Assembly: GCA_025200525.1 (NCBI GenBank)
Contig: CM045770.1
Coordinates: forward strand, 87,258,084-87,322,083
Direction: 5' to 3'
From: Camellia lanceoleosa
Lineage: Eukaryota; Streptophyta; Magnoliopsida; Ericales; Theaceae
Length of the DNA: 64,000 bases
The notes under the pieces are model-generated. The model made no database searches. It was not told the DNA's origin and was given only the letters and a program-made list of their open reading frames with translations. Numbering within the stretch: position 1 is the stretch's first letter; each line of letters begins with the position of its first letter. The position numbers were made by a program, and so were the translations under genes. Positions 34,691-47,553 of the stretch are shown here, piece by piece.

Positions 34691-34954
34691 CGATTTTGTG
34701 CGTTTTCAAAAAAACAAAGTGTTTTTCAAAAATTGCCCAGAAATCAAAGTGGTCAAAATCCATTTTTGATCACATCGGCTTGAAGCTCGAGACGAGAAGA
34801 GCATAACTGTGAAAACCGCGTCGAAAAAGGATTTCGAACAACTTCACACGCTCCACAAGCGCCACTGACACCGTTCTCACGCGCTCACGCTCTGCCAGAG
34901 GGACAGAGACAGAGTAAAGAAGAGTTAAGTTAAATAATATAACATGAGCTTTAA

Positions 34955-35045
34955 AAATGTAGGAACTTGTCTGGCAAAGTGGTTGACTCTCTCTTCTAAA
35001 TTCCAAGGGCCAACGTTCGACACTCGGTAGCTGCATTTCAAAATT
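34955..35045 (+). mobile_element. Possible SINE fragment in the copia-1 leader
   Basis: TGGCAAAGTGG (34975-34985) fits the pol III A box. CGTTCGACACTC, about 40 nt later, fits a B box with one or two changes. No poly(A)/T tail or duplication is seen. It may instead be part of the element's own leader. Confidence 0.35.
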
Positions 35046-35090
35046 AATTTTTGTTTTGACAAGCCAAAGTCCGAGCCGCGCCACCAAGCC

Positions 35091-35424
35091 GCAGACTGAG
35101 CCGAGCCGCCATGCTGCTAACGTCAAGTTGACGTCATCTGATCTAAAAAATTATCCGGTGCTTCTCAGAAGTCCCAGATTCCGCCGATCTGAGCCATTCA
35201 ATTATTTTTTGCTACAACTAAGTCATTTAAAATCCATTTTTGGTGATCCAATAGTACGCAGACTGAGCCGAGCCGCCAAGCTACTGACGTCAAGCTAACG
35301 TCATCTGATCCGAAAAATTATCCAGTGCTTCTCAGAAGTCCCAGATTCTGCCGATCTGAGCCGTTCAATTATTTTTTGCTACAATTAAGCCGTTTGAAAT
35401 TCATTTTTGGTGATTCAATAGTAC
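35091..35424 (+). repeat. 167-bp tandem duplication in the copia-1 leader
   Basis: Unit 1 is 35091-35257 and unit 2 is 35258-35424. Both start GCAGACTGAGCCGAGCCGCC and end AATAGTAC. They differ at about a dozen bases. Unit 1 holds TGACGTCA at 35129-35136; unit 2 has the altered TAACGTCA. Confidence 0.88.
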
Positions 35425-35515
35425 TTTCCAACTATTTCGAATATTCCAGACACATCTGTACGGTCAGAATTTGAAAATTCCATTCTAAAAATTTGCAATT
35501 TTTTAAAGACAACCA

Positions 35516-37964
35516 ATAGCCAACACAAACAACTTCTTTCAGCCCCAGTTTCCAAAACTCAACTAGGATAACTATGAAAATTGAAGTATTCAAATGCAAG
35601 TCCTACTAGCCTCACAAGATTTGTGGGAGTTAGTGGATCGAGGATATGACGAGCTAGCTACTCTCGAAGATGAAGGAAGTTTAAATGATGCTCAGAATAC
35701 GGCATTAAAACATTCAAGGAAGAGAGATAAAAATGCCTTGTATCTACTCTATCAAGGCATTGATGAGTCAAGTTTTGAGAAGATTTCAGCAGCAACAACC
35801 TCTAAAAGGGGATGGAGTATTCTTCGCAATTCACATTGTGGAATTGAGAAGACGATCAGAGTTTGACTCTAGGTGTTACATGGCGAATTCGAGATGTTGC
35901 ACATGAATGAGAATAAGTCAATTTCTGAGTACTTTAACAGAACATTGATCATTGTTAATCAGATGAGAAGATATGGAGAGAAGATGGAATCTCTTCAAGT
36001 GATAGAGAAGATTCTCCGATCACTCAGTCCCAAGTTCGAGCACGTAGTTGTAGTAATAGAAGAGTCCAAGGATCTCAGTGCCATGACCACCGATGAGTTG
36101 ATGGGCACACTTGAGATTCATGAATAAAGGATCAACAAGAAGACTCCCTTAAGTTCCCTAGAGCAAGCTTTTCAATCAAAGCTGTCTTTCAGAGATGACA
36201 GAAACAAGCAAAGAGGGACATCACAAAGAAGTAAAGGAAGAGGTCATGATTACAATAACCGAAGTTCTGGTTTTTGAGGAAGAGGCGGAAGAGGTCCAGC
36301 CAAAGGAGGAAGAAGTCAACCACACTTTGCTCCAAGAGGAAGAGCAAGAGGTAGAAGAGGTGGTTACAACAACCGAACAGGAGTTGACAAAAGCAATGTT
36401 CAGTGCTACTAGTGCCACAAGTTCGGGCATTACAGCAATGAATGCCGAAGTAGAGCAACAACAGAAACCGGAGAGCAAGCAAATTTTGCTGAGCAGGAAA
36501 CAAACAAAGTTGTATCTACAGTCCTGTTTGTCCACCATGGAGACACTGAAAACCAAAACAATGTTTGGTATCTAGATTCGGGAGCTAGTAATCACATGTA
36601 TGGTAAAAGAGAGTTGTTTGTTGAGCTTGACGAGACTGTACAAGCGTAAGTCTCATTTGGTGATTCTTCAAAGACTCCAGTGAAAGGAAGAGGTAATATT
36701 CTGATCAAGCTCAAGAATGGAGATCATGATTACATCTCCAATGTTTATTATGGTCCTGCCATGAAGAACAATATTTTGAGTATGGGACAACTCCTAGAGA
36801 AAGGATACGACATCAGCATGAAAGATTGCTGTCTTACCATCAAAGACAATCATGGTAATTTGATCGCTCGGGTGAGAATGTCTAAGAATTGGATGTTTAC
36901 ATTGAACATTCAACATGATGCTACGAAGTATTTAAGTGCCATTATCAAAGACAAAGGCTGGCTATGGCATTTGAGGTTTGGACATCTCAACTTTGAAAGC
37001 TTGAAGCTGTTGTCAAGCAAGAATATAGTGAAAGGGCTCCCTCATATTGCTCATATTAATGAAGTCTATGAAAGCTGCATTCTTAGCAAGCATCATAGAA
37101 CTAGCTTTGCCAAAGAAGTGAAGTGGAGAGCAACGAAGCCGTTGGAGCTAGTGCACACTGATGTGTATGGTCCATTGAAGCTAATGTCAAATGGACAGAA
37201 TAGATATTTCTCACCTTCATTGATTATTATAGCCGGAAAACATTGGTGTATTTTCTTAAAAAAAAGTCGGAGGTGTTCAGTATTTTCAAAGAATTCAAAG
37301 CTTTTGTAGAAAAGCAAAGCGGCTACTACATCAAGAAATTGCAATCAGATCAAGGTGTACATCAGATACTTTCAAGAATTATTACAAAGAGCATGGAATC
37401 AAGCATCAAACAACACCATCCTATACACCACAGCTGAATGGTGTTGCTGAAAGGAAGAATCACACAATCTTAGATATGGTAAGGAGCATGTTGAAAGGAA
37501 AGGGATTGCCCAAGCAATTTTGGGTTGAAGTCGTATCATGTGCTGTGTATTTATTGAACATATGTCCAACCAGGAGCCTTCATTCTATGACTCCAGAAGA
37601 AGCTTGGAGTTCACATAAGCCAAGTGTCAACCATCTCAGAATATTTGGGTGTGTTGCGTACACTAAGATTCCAGAAGTAAGAAAAACCAAGCTCGATGAT
37701 AAGAGAGAAAAATGTATCCTTGTTAGATATAGAGATAGAACAATGGGATACAAGCTGTATAATCCCATTACCAGAAAGGTGATCATGAATAGAGATGTGA
37801 TATTTGAAGAAGAAGAAGCTTGGAACTGGAATCAAGATGAAGTTGTTAAAGATGCAGAACTCATTCTTGAAGATGAAACATCAAAAGCTCCAGTTGAAAT
37901 CACAAGAGAAGTTCAAGATGAGACACAAACTCCTTCACATAGAATACCAGCACCTAAATCGCCA
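35516..37964 (+). pseudogene. Copia-1 gag, protease and integrase, broken
   Basis: The likely start codon is ATA at 35516-35518, where ATG is expected. Gag follows with a zinc knuckle near 36405-36450 (CHKFGHYSNEC after a C-Y-stop). The protease motif LDSGASNHM lies near 36575, and the integrase zinc region (WHLRFGHLNF, then C-X2-C-like ESCILSK) near 36965-37090. The core follows with HTDVYGP, FIDYYSRKT and [10 protein letters not shown] (about 37437-37466). Stops at 35564, 35582, 35864, 36125, 36273 and 36408 and frameshifts near 37208 and 37365 kill it. Integrase ends at 37964, where solo LTR A is inserted after the coding sequence for PKSPV. Confidence 0.85.
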
Positions 37965-37969
37965 GTTTC

Positions 37970-40384
37970 TGTCACGACCCAAACCCGCCCCTATGGGTTA
38001 GCACCGTAACCGGCCAGTAATCCGAGATTATCGAAGGCCTGCTTAACAGTGATACAGCAAAACAGAGCACAGGGGCATGGCGGAAGCCAATACAGTAGAT
38101 AAACAATATCCAATGAGCTGTGACAGTCTGTATGCAAAAAGATTTTTCATACATACATAGATATATACACAGTATAGAACAGTATGCACAATGTTTACAG
38201 TCATTCAGAATAGGGACCAAATCCCTATTAACAGTACGGTACAGTGCTAACAGTCTATGTAGTTATACAAAACAGACACAGGAACAGACAGGGGAAAATA
38301 AAAATACCCCTAAGCCGTAGCTCGGCAGGCTCGGAACCTCACAGTGAGGCATAATGGTTGGCTTGACAAAACTGGGAGTCTACCTCGACGCCCCTAGCTC
38401 CGGTCTGGTGCCTGCACACCTACATATATATATGAGCAGTGAGCTAAAGCCCAGTGAATAACATAAAGCGTAAAGGGGTTTAGAATGAATGTCTTTACAG
38501 TAATGAAAACAGTTCATTTCAATCAAGATATCGATTGTTCAAGACAAGAAATGATCATATGTGGTACATCCATTAGCATAATAGTAAACAGTAGGTCTTA
38601 GAAGATCGAACAGTAAATGATGGCCATCAATCAGTAAACAGTAGTGGCTCCAACGAGGGAACCGACAGAGATCTCTGTAATAGTAATAGTCAGTAACAGT
38701 AGTTGCTAAGGATGCCACAATATGATTCAGAATATAAGACATACATTCATTCAATTAATAGTAGCAGTTCAGAAAACAGTACAGTTCAATTGTTCAGAAG
38801 ATAATCATTTTTGAACATATCTTTACACAGTTGTTACTCACAGAGTTCTGGGCTATAGTAAGCTAGAGCGTCTCCTCGGAAAGCCAACCCTACACAGTTA
38901 CAGATTGAACACACACTAAGCTACACAGTTGGGAAAGATAATAACTTCTAATTGCCTCGGTGTGTTCTATATCTATATCCTGAATAAGATGCCTTAAATA
39001 TGCCCTAGGAATGCTTAGGATAGAAAGAGGATGTAAAGATGCACTCAGAAAACATTTCAATGAAACAGGGTCCCGCTTGAACGCATAATTCCCCGCTCAA
39101 GCTTACATGCAGACAACGGTTCTGCCGAAAGGCCACTTCCTACGCCGGCGGACATGCAAAAATCAAAAGTCTTTGGATACTCAAAACCACGCCAATTGGC
39201 GCGATAGCGCCGGCGCAAGACAAGGACCGCCGGCCAATTACCCCGCTTGAGCGGATTGTAGTACAGTGCAAAGTACTGGGAGCACGAATTTCCCGCTCGA
39301 GCGCCACTTTCCCTGCTCGAGCGGGAGTCCAAAATTTGGAATTTCTAGATTTGAACTTCCAAGCTCAAATCAAGCTTAAATGCATCAAATTCGATCCTCT
39401 TGGGCTAATTTTCTGGAAAAACACTTCAAAACTCATAATATCACATGTTTCAAAGATCAATTTGGCAAATCAAAGCCCAAGGGTATTTAATTCAAACTCA
39501 ATTTCAAACCAATTTTCATGAACATGCTACAAACATGACATGCATGAGTTTAAATCATTTCAAAGCTTTAAATACAAGCTCAAATGAGCCAAATCATTCA
39601 AGAACATGATGGTATCATGAACCTTAACTAGAACTTGTACATGCATGCAACAATTATCCATGAAATCAACTTAAAACTCAACAATACTGACATGCATACA
39701 TGGAATGAGCTCCAATTCAACATTATTTGACTCAATCTTGACTTAGATCACTAGAGGCTCATGAATCATGCAAGAACAAGCTTAAACACAACAATGAGAG
39801 GTTGAATTTCTTACCTAAGTCTTCAATTAGAGGTGTAGGAGCTCAATTTACAATTATCTTCTAAAATCTCCAAGTCTTCAAGCAATTTACCCAAGAACAA
39901 GTCAATTCTCTCCCTCACTCTCTCTCTTGGTCGGCTATGACAAGAAAATGGTTAAAGAAAATGTTTTGAGCAATGCAAGAATAAGTCCCTCAACATTTGG
40001 TATAATGGCCCACTCAATGGTCTAATGGTAAATAAGTCCAATACTTGCTATCTATCCATATTTAATCTAATTTAATTATACCAAATCAGTTTCTAATTAA
40101 ATATACCATAAAATCACATAAATTCTAATGAATACAGAACATCAATAAATTTCAGATTCGGCCGCCGATAAGGCCTTCAATTTGTAGTTTAAACACAAAG
40201 ACATGAACAGATAATCAAACGATCAACAGATAGAATGCAATTCAAATAGGTACACTCAATCAATTCGGTTTCATTTTTCAGTCAATCAGTTCAGTATTTC
40301 AATTACTTCAATTATCAGTCATAATCAGTCTCAGTTTAACAGTATTCGGTAGTTTATCGGTAAACAGTGGTGAGGGTTATTACA
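37970..40384 (-). mobile_element. Solo LTR A of a large-LTR retrotransposon family
   Basis: Ends TGTCACGACCCAAACCC and GGGTTATTACA, with the perfect 5-bp duplication GTTTC (37965-37969 and 40385-40389). It is 2415 bp without coding capacity. Read on the minus strand it starts TGTAATAACCC and ends TTGGGTCGTGACA, as do the elements at 41640 and 54609. Much of its sequence is shared with 54609-56960 in reverse orientation, for example the AGACCGGAGCTAGG region. The centre (39060-39330) is GC-rich with CGCTCGAGCG palindromes. No flanking internal region exists, so it is most likely a solo LTR left by unequal recombination. Confidence 0.82.
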
Positions 40385-40389
40385 GTTTC

Positions 40390-41274
40390 TCACAGAAGTG
40401 CTGCATCATCATCATCATCAGATGATAGTTTTTTCAAACAACCAAGACCAATAAGAAATTTACAGGAGATATATAAAGCTATAGAAGAAGCAGATTTGAA
40501 TTTGTTCTGCCTACTTGCAGATAGTGATCCACTTACCTTCTCAGAAGCCATCCAAGAAGATAAATAGAAGAAAGCAATGGATAAAGAAATTCATACCATT
40601 GAGAAAAATGACACATGGAAGCTTACCAGTCTACTGGAGGGGCACAAACCCATTGGAGTGAAATGGGTATACAAGACAAAGAGGAATGCACAAGGCGAAG
40701 TACAACGCTACAAGGCGAGATTAGTGGCAAAAGGTTACAAGCAGAGAGCTGGAATTGACTATGGAGAGGTGTTTGTTCCGGTTGCCCAGTTGGAGACGAT
40801 CAGGCTAATGGTTTCTTTGGCTGCCTAGCACAAGTGGCAGATGTATTAACTTGATGTGAAATCTGCATTTCTTAACGGTTTCCTTTAAGAAGAAATTTAT
40901 ATTGAACAACTTTCAGGGTATATTCAGAATGTGCATGAAGACAAATTGTACAAATTAAAGAAAGCACTTTATGGATTGAAGCAAGCTCCGCGTGCATGGA
41001 ATACTAGAATTGATCAGTATTTTCATGACAATGGTTTTGAAAAATGTCCATATGAGCACGCGCTATATTTGAAGAAGGAAGCTGATGGAAGCATATTGCT
41101 TGCTTGTCTTTATGTTGATGATCTAATTTTCACCGGAAACAATCCAGCCATGTTCAAAGACTTTAAAAGAAGCATGGTCTAAGAATTTGAAATGACAGAT
41201 ATTGGATTGATGGCTCATTTTCTCAGCATTGAAGTGGCACAAAGAAAAGATGAAATTTTTATTTCCCAAAGTGG
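40390..41274 (+). pseudogene. Copia-1 reverse transcriptase, broken
   Basis: One frame with several stops. It has a serine/aspartate-rich linker, [50 protein letters not shown] and the catalytic YVDDLIFTG near 41112-41140. Stops at 40565 (TAG where tryptophan is expected), 40826 (TAG where glutamine is expected), about 40886 and 41180. It continues after the gypsy insertion at 49568. Confidence 0.87.
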
Positions 41275-41279
41275 CTATG

Positions 41280-44133
41280 TGTCACACACTAGCAATGCGG
41301 AAGCCTTGTTGAAGATAAGCAAGTGTGTGTGGCGCTAGTTAACACTCTTCACTAGCCCGCCAAGAATGCTCGAAAGGTTTGCAAAGACAAGCAAACACAA
41401 TATTAGTCCAGTTGATGAGCCACAAGATGGAGACAAGCCACAAAATAGCAATCAACAAGCTAGAATTAAAGTAGCAACAATACAAAGGCTTTGCACAATG
41501 TAAAAGCGAAATGAACTTTTCATTACTCAAAAGAAGGCATTACAAAAGTTGAACAATGCACAAAAGTGCTACAAAAGTTGCCTTACCATATACAAGGTTG
41601 GGGTACATTAAAGGCACAAGTGGTCAGGTTCAACACTTGTGTAATGACCCCAAAACGTATGGCATAATTATCAATAATTAATTATGTGTTCATATGAAAT
41701 CAATTGAAGAATATCTGTTTGAATTGGAAAAATATCTGTTGAGACTACAACTTCGGGACTGAAATTGACAACCATAATGGGTTCGGAAAACGAAATTGAA
41801 AACGCCTATGTGATACCGGGAATTTTTAGAGTTATTTGGGACATTTAATTGAGGACTGAATTTCGTCTGATTCGTTAGGCCATGTTTGGTTCAATTTTTA
41901 AGCATAAATGTATTTATAATTATAAATAAGGATGTTGACCCTTGTTTGACCCAATACAAAGAGGAAAAAATCTGAGAAAGGGAGAGAGAAAGAGTGAATT
42001 CGAGAGAAAAGGGGAAACAAGGGGAAAGAAGATAGAGAAAGGAGAATCAAGCTCAAACCTTCTCCAATTAAGTGATTAAGCTAAGAATTTCTCTTCTAAG
42101 TTCTTGATTAAGATTGATTTCTTCATGTGCTCATGGTATATAAATAGAATGAAGGGAAATTATGGATAATTGAAGGTATTATGTGTGTTTTGACCTAAGG
42201 AGCATCTATGAACATGCATGGCATTATAATATGAAATTTATGTTTAAAATCATGGTTTGCTTGTATGATTTTCATATTTGAGGAGAAACTTCATGGTTTT
42301 GAGAATGAAGCTTTTGGGTGCATAGTTATGAATTTTCATCTCAATTCAAAGCTCGATCTTTTATGTGATTCGCGTGGGTTTAGTTTTGAAGCTTAAATCA
42401 AGTTATTCTTCAAGTGTTTAAGCCTTGAATTTTATGATTTTGGAAATTGATTTTGCAAAAGGGAGACCCATGGTTTAGCAGAAAATGGGACTGGTTTTTC
42501 ACCCAGATTTTGAAAAGACGCTTGAGTGGGGGTTTTGCCGCTCGAGCGGGAATTTCACACATCCAGTATCTTTATCACAGTTTACAGTCCGCTTGAACGG
42601 GGGTTTTGCCGCTCGAGCGGGGACCTATTTTTCAGAAATTTCACAAAGTGTTTCAATGCATGTTTTGGCATTCCCATTACATTTTAGGCATTCATAAGCC
42701 TTAATTCAGTTATGATAATGAGGTTATGAGATGAAAACACCATTAAGAGATTACATGTGTGTGTTTACTCTATGTGTTAAGAATCATGCTATAATGTTTG
42801 TATTTGTAGGTCAAATCTTGAAGACCGTGCAACCGGTTTTGGAAACTCACTGTAAGTAACATTTCTGTAAAGTTATGTTGATTTGTAATGTATTTGAAAT
42901 ATTATATGAAATGCTAGATGATACGATATGTTTTGAAATGTGATTTTAAACTCGTGAACGAATGTCCCAATTTGTGAATCTAGTATGGCATCCATAGATA
43001 GTCCCAAGTCATGGGGGACGGCATGAAAATGTAGGTCCATAACCAGTTTACGAGATCTCGTTACGAATGTCCCGATTTGCGAATCTAGTATGGCATCCAT
43101 AGATAGTCCCAAGTCATGGGGGACGGCATGAAAATGCGGGTCCATGACCAGTTTACGAGATGTCGTTAGCCACTTCATTGTGGTGTGTGTTTAATCAGTA
43201 TCCGGAACTGATTACTCTAGTCGGAAGACGTTATATGTTATGTTCTATGGAGTATGCCATTATGTATGTTCTGATTATGATTATGTTTATGAATAATTTG
43301 ATTTACGGATATATGACATGTGGAATTCGTTCACTACCCCTTTACTTTAATGTTATTCGCTAAGCTTTAGCTCATTGTTTGTATATGTATTTATAGGTGA
43401 GCATTCTGGTAGCCAAGCCTAGGTGGAGTCTTGATCGAGCCGCCGTTTTGAAGCCTATCCTGTGTTGTGGGTGCCTCCAAGCTGGGGCTAGGCCTGGAAG
43501 GCCGTTAGTAAGGTTGTTTTGTTGTATCGGTGGCATGTGTCTATGTTTGTATATGATCTTTTTGTTACATGTTACGTACTGTAGTGGGTAAATTAACATT
43601 TTTGGCATGTAAATATTTGTTCATATATATGCACAGCTCTTTGGACTATTTGTATTCTGTCTTTGCTTCCGCGAGCCCCGATTATTATGTTTTATACAGA
43701 AAGGCCTGTGGTAATTTAGAATTACTGTCCGGTTACGATGCCAAACTTGTAGGGGCGGGTTTGGGTCGTGACAACTTGGGTACCCCCTCCTTATATATAG
43801 CTTGTTAAGCGCTTTTCTATCTGGCACGAGGAAACATCCACTATGTTTGAGGAGTCACAATGGATTTTTAAAAATAATACAAAAATAGAAAAATTACAAC
43901 TCTTGGACTCAAAACACCTTTAATACTAAGGTATTTACATAAAAATTTACAAGACAAAAAGATTACATTTGACCCTCTAAAAGTTGGCCTAAAGTTGTCA
44001 CTTGGTGGCTAGCTTGCTTCATGGAATATCTTGGACTTGCACCAACAACTTCTTAGGCATGTCTTTGGCTCTCCAAAGGGCACAAATGTGTATGGCATCA
44101 AGGTGTTGACCCTTGGATGGGCGCACCTTGACA
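41280..44133 (-). repeat. Gypsy 3' LTR, interrupted by solo LTR B
   Basis: The pieces 41280-41639 and 43779-44133 join across the ACTTG duplication to a 715-bp LTR, as in the 5' copy. It begins TGTCACACACTAGCAATG and ends GCACCTTGACA on the plus strand. Confidence 0.92.
41640..43773 (+). mobile_element. Solo LTR B of the large-LTR family, inside the gypsy 3' LTR
   Basis: Starts TGTAATGACCCC, ends GGTTTGGGTCGTGACA, with the 5-bp duplication ACTTG (41635-41639 and 43774-43778). The empty site is visible in the gypsy 5' LTR at 49200 (CAACACTTGGGTACC), which proves the insertion. It is 2134 bp. It carries a 106-bp tandem duplication (42951-43056, 43057-43162) and two CCGCTCGAGCGG palindromes (42538-42549, 42609-42620). 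No coding capacity. Confidence 0.9.
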
Positions 44134-47100
44134 GTCTCCCCCACTTGAACGGTCGACGCCCTCGACGACTTGGCCCAATACGCATCAATCTCGTCTTGAA
44201 AAGCCGACAAGTCTGCCTCCCGTTCCCAGCTGATTTCTTCATCTCCAAGGCATTTCCATTTCACCAAGTATTGCCTTTGTTTCTTCTTGGAAACCATTTT
44301 CTCCCGATCGGCCAAGATAGATTCAATAGACCTTTTCTTGCTTTGGCTGTGATGGTTTGGCGTTTCTGCTCATTTCGGATTGGATCTTCCTTGTCTAGAT
44401 AGTGAGGCTTCAAATAACTCACATGGAAAACCGGATGCACTTTCAACCAAGATGGAGCATCTATCTTGTAAGCACACTTGCCAATTCTCTTTAGAATGGT
44501 TACCGGTCCCTCATACTTGCGCACTAGCCTTCTATCTCTTCCCCTCATGAACTTGCGTTGCTCAGGGTTGAGTTTGACAAGAACTTGATCCCCAACTTTG
44601 AACTCAAGTTGCCTCCTATTTTCATCAGCCCATTTCTTCATTTTACTTGCTACTTTTTCAAGATAGGCACGAGTAATGTCATGGTTTCTCTTCCATTCCT
44701 TAGCAAATTGGTAAGCCCTGGGAGACTTTCCTTCATAAGGTCCATCCACTGTGTGGGGCAACAGTGGCTGCTGTCCATTCACTATCTCAAAAGTACTCTT
44801 GCCCGTAGAGCTACTCTTTTGAGAGTTGAAGCATAACTGTGCTACATCAAGAAGTTGCACCCAATTCCGTTGATTAGCATTGACAAAGTGGCGCAAATAC
44901 TCCTCGAGCATACAGTTGAAGTGTTCAGTTTGCCCATCCGTCTCCGGATGGTAGCTTGATGAAGTATTAAGTTGTGACCCAAGAAGCTTGAATAACTCCG
45001 TCCAGAAGTTGCCAACAAAACGCGTGTCTCGGTCACTAACAATACTTTTAGGCACACCCCAATATTTGACAATGTGCTTGAAGAAGAGTTGGGCAGTCTT
45101 CTCCGCTGAAACATACTTTGGGGTAGCAATAAAGGTAGCATATTTGGAGAATTGGTCCACAATAGTTAAGATAGTCCCGATATCTCCCACTTTAGGCAAT
45201 CCAGTGATGAAGTCAAGTGATACACTTTCCCACGGACGTTTAGGCACGGGGAAAGGTTCAAGCAAGCCTGCTTTCTTCTTATGCTCAACCTTGTCTTGTT
45301 GGCAAGTGAGACAAGTGCGTACATATTCTTCCACATCATCACACATTTGGGGCCAATAATATCCTTGTTTCACCAAGGCCAAAGTTCGTTCCCACTCCGG
45401 ATGTCCTGCCCAAAGTGTATCATGGCACTCCCTAAGAAGTGTCTTCCTCAAGTCACCAGCCTTGGGTACAAATATGCGGTTGCCTATTGTCATGAGAAGT
45501 CCATCTTGCACCCAAAATTGGCGAGTCTTGCCCATTTTGACAAGGTTCATAAGATTTTCTGCCATAGCATCCTTGTCTAGATGAGCCTTGATTTTCTCCT
45601 TGAGGCTGGTTGAAATAGAAGTAAGTGAACATACATGTTGGCACACGGCAAGCTCCGCTTTCCTGCTTATTGCATCAACAACATGATTGGTGGCCCCGGC
45701 CTTGTATTCCAAGGCAAAATCAAACTCTGCCAACTTCTCTTACCACCGTGATTGTCGTGCGCTTAGCTTGGGTTATGTTAAGAAATGGCTAACCGCCGTG
45801 TTGTCAGTCTTCACAACAAACCGTGAGCCCAAGATGTAGTGCCTCCAAGTCCTCAGACAATGCACTACTGCAAGCAACTCTTTCTCATGAGCTGGATATC
45901 TTCGCCCAGCATCATTGAGCTTTCTACTCTCATAAGCAAGAATACCACCCAAAGCGAATCAGATGCATCAGTTTGTATCTCAAAAGCTTTACCTAAGTCT
46001 GGTAGAGCAAGAACAGGAACTCTTGACATAGCTTCTTTCAAGGCTTGTTGGCACTCCTCTGCCCAAACATATGGCTTGCCCTTCTTTAACAACTCTGTCA
46101 ATGGGGAAGCTAGTCTTGAGTAGCCTTTAACAAACTTGCGATAATAATTAGCCAATCCAAGGAATGACCGCAACTCTGAGACATTTGTAGGTGGCTGCCA
46201 CTCTTGAATAGCCTTGACCTTCTCTTGGTCCATTCTGATGCATCCATACTCAACAATGTGCCCTAGGAACTTAATCCTCTCTTGGGCAAAAGAACACTTC
46301 TCTAGCTTGACATAAAGCTTGTGCTCTCTCAACTTGGTAAGGGCCTTCTGAAGATGCTCCACGTGCTCTTCTAAAGTGGAGCTATATATTACAATGTCAT
46401 CCAAATATACCACCACGAATTGATCCAGATACTCTTGAAAAACTTCATTCATCATGGTGCAGAATGTTGCTGGGGCATTAGTCAAGCCGAATGGCATGAC
46501 AAGAAACTCATAAGAGCCATAACGGGTAACACAAGTAGTTTTAGGCTCGTCTCCCTCGGCAATCCTTACTTGATAGTACCCCGACCGAAGATCTAGCTTA
46601 GTGAAATACCTCGCTTTGCTCAATTGATCAAAGGAATCCGCAATGAGAGGAAGGGGATACTTGTTCTTGATGGTCAGCTTTTTGAGTGCCCGATAATCCA
46701 CACATAAGCGAAGACTACCATCATGCTTCTTTTGGAATAAGACAGGTGCACCGAATGGGGCCTTAGATGGCCTAATAAAGCCTGCTTCCAATAACTCTGT
46801 AAGCTGCTTCCTTAACTCATTCAACTCAGGAATAGCCATTCTATATGGTGCACGAGCTGGTAGCTTTGCCCCAGGTACCAACTCGATAGCATGATCCACA
46901 CCTCGACGTGGAGGCAACTTCTTAGGCAACTGTTTAGGCATAACATCTGCAAATTGCCTTAAGACCTTTTTGACTACAGTTGGGACAGGAGTAGAATCAA
47001 GAGGTTCATCCAACTTCAATACTGCAACCCAAGTTTGCTTACCATGCCTAACACCCCTTTTGAGTTGCATAGCTGAGACAAACCGGTCACTGTTGTTGGT

Positions 47101-47553
47101 GGCCATAGCAGGAATGAGACATGGCTTATCCCCCATGACACACATACTATTAGAATAAGGCATGACTGCCGTCTTTGTGTTTCTCAAGAAATCCAGCCCA
47201 ATGATGGCTTGGAAGTCATCCATGGGCACTGCGGTGAAATCTACTCTTCCTTCCCAAGTGCTGACCTTCAAATGAACAGATTTTGCAACCCCATAGATAG
47301 GCTGCGCTGCCGAGTTAACCGCCTTGATGCGGCTACCATCCTTCTCTAAAAATAGCCCAAGTCTTTCAACCTCAGTCCCCGTATCAAAGTTGTGGGTGGC
47401 CCCGGTGTCAATCAATGCACGAAGGGGCTTCCCATTGAGTTTTACATCCACAAACATCAAACCTTTGTTGGATGACTTGCTCTTGTTCAACTTGCCTGAT
47501 GATTCCCCACTATACATGGGTTTCTTCCCTTTGCCTTCATCTCTAGACTCCAC
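44019..47553 (-). pseudogene. Gypsy pol: protease, reverse transcriptase, RNase H, integrase, chromodomain; broken
   Basis: Protease [11 protein letters not shown] lies near 47410, and reverse transcriptase [15 protein letters not shown] and YLDDIVIYS near 46600 and 46400. RNase H lies in another frame (about 45955-45780), including [11 protein letters not shown]. The integrase zinc region (HPEWERTLALVKQGYYW, then CLTCQQDKVEHK) lies near 45400-45290. The core follows with LDFITGLPK, SDRDTRF and HPETDGQTE, and the end includes the VHPVFHVSYLK region. The chromodomain RQYLVKWKCLGDEEISWE (about 44280-44220) lies in a shifted frame; it reads on through the polypurine tract into the 3' LTR and stops at 44019. 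Frameshifts near 45955 and 44310 and stops near 45777 and 45738 break it. Chromodomains steer integration toward heterochromatin marks. Confidence 0.92.

Noticed and set aside
36195..36575. 126-codon glutamate-rich frame in copia-1
   Set aside because: It is a shifted reading of the gag glycine/arginine-rich and zinc-knuckle region; the real frame shows GRGGRGP and CHKFGHYSNEC.
42873..43178. 101-codon frame with an internal duplication in solo LTR B
   Set aside because: The repeat is the 106-bp tandem DNA duplication; no start context or relatives, and it lies in an LTR.
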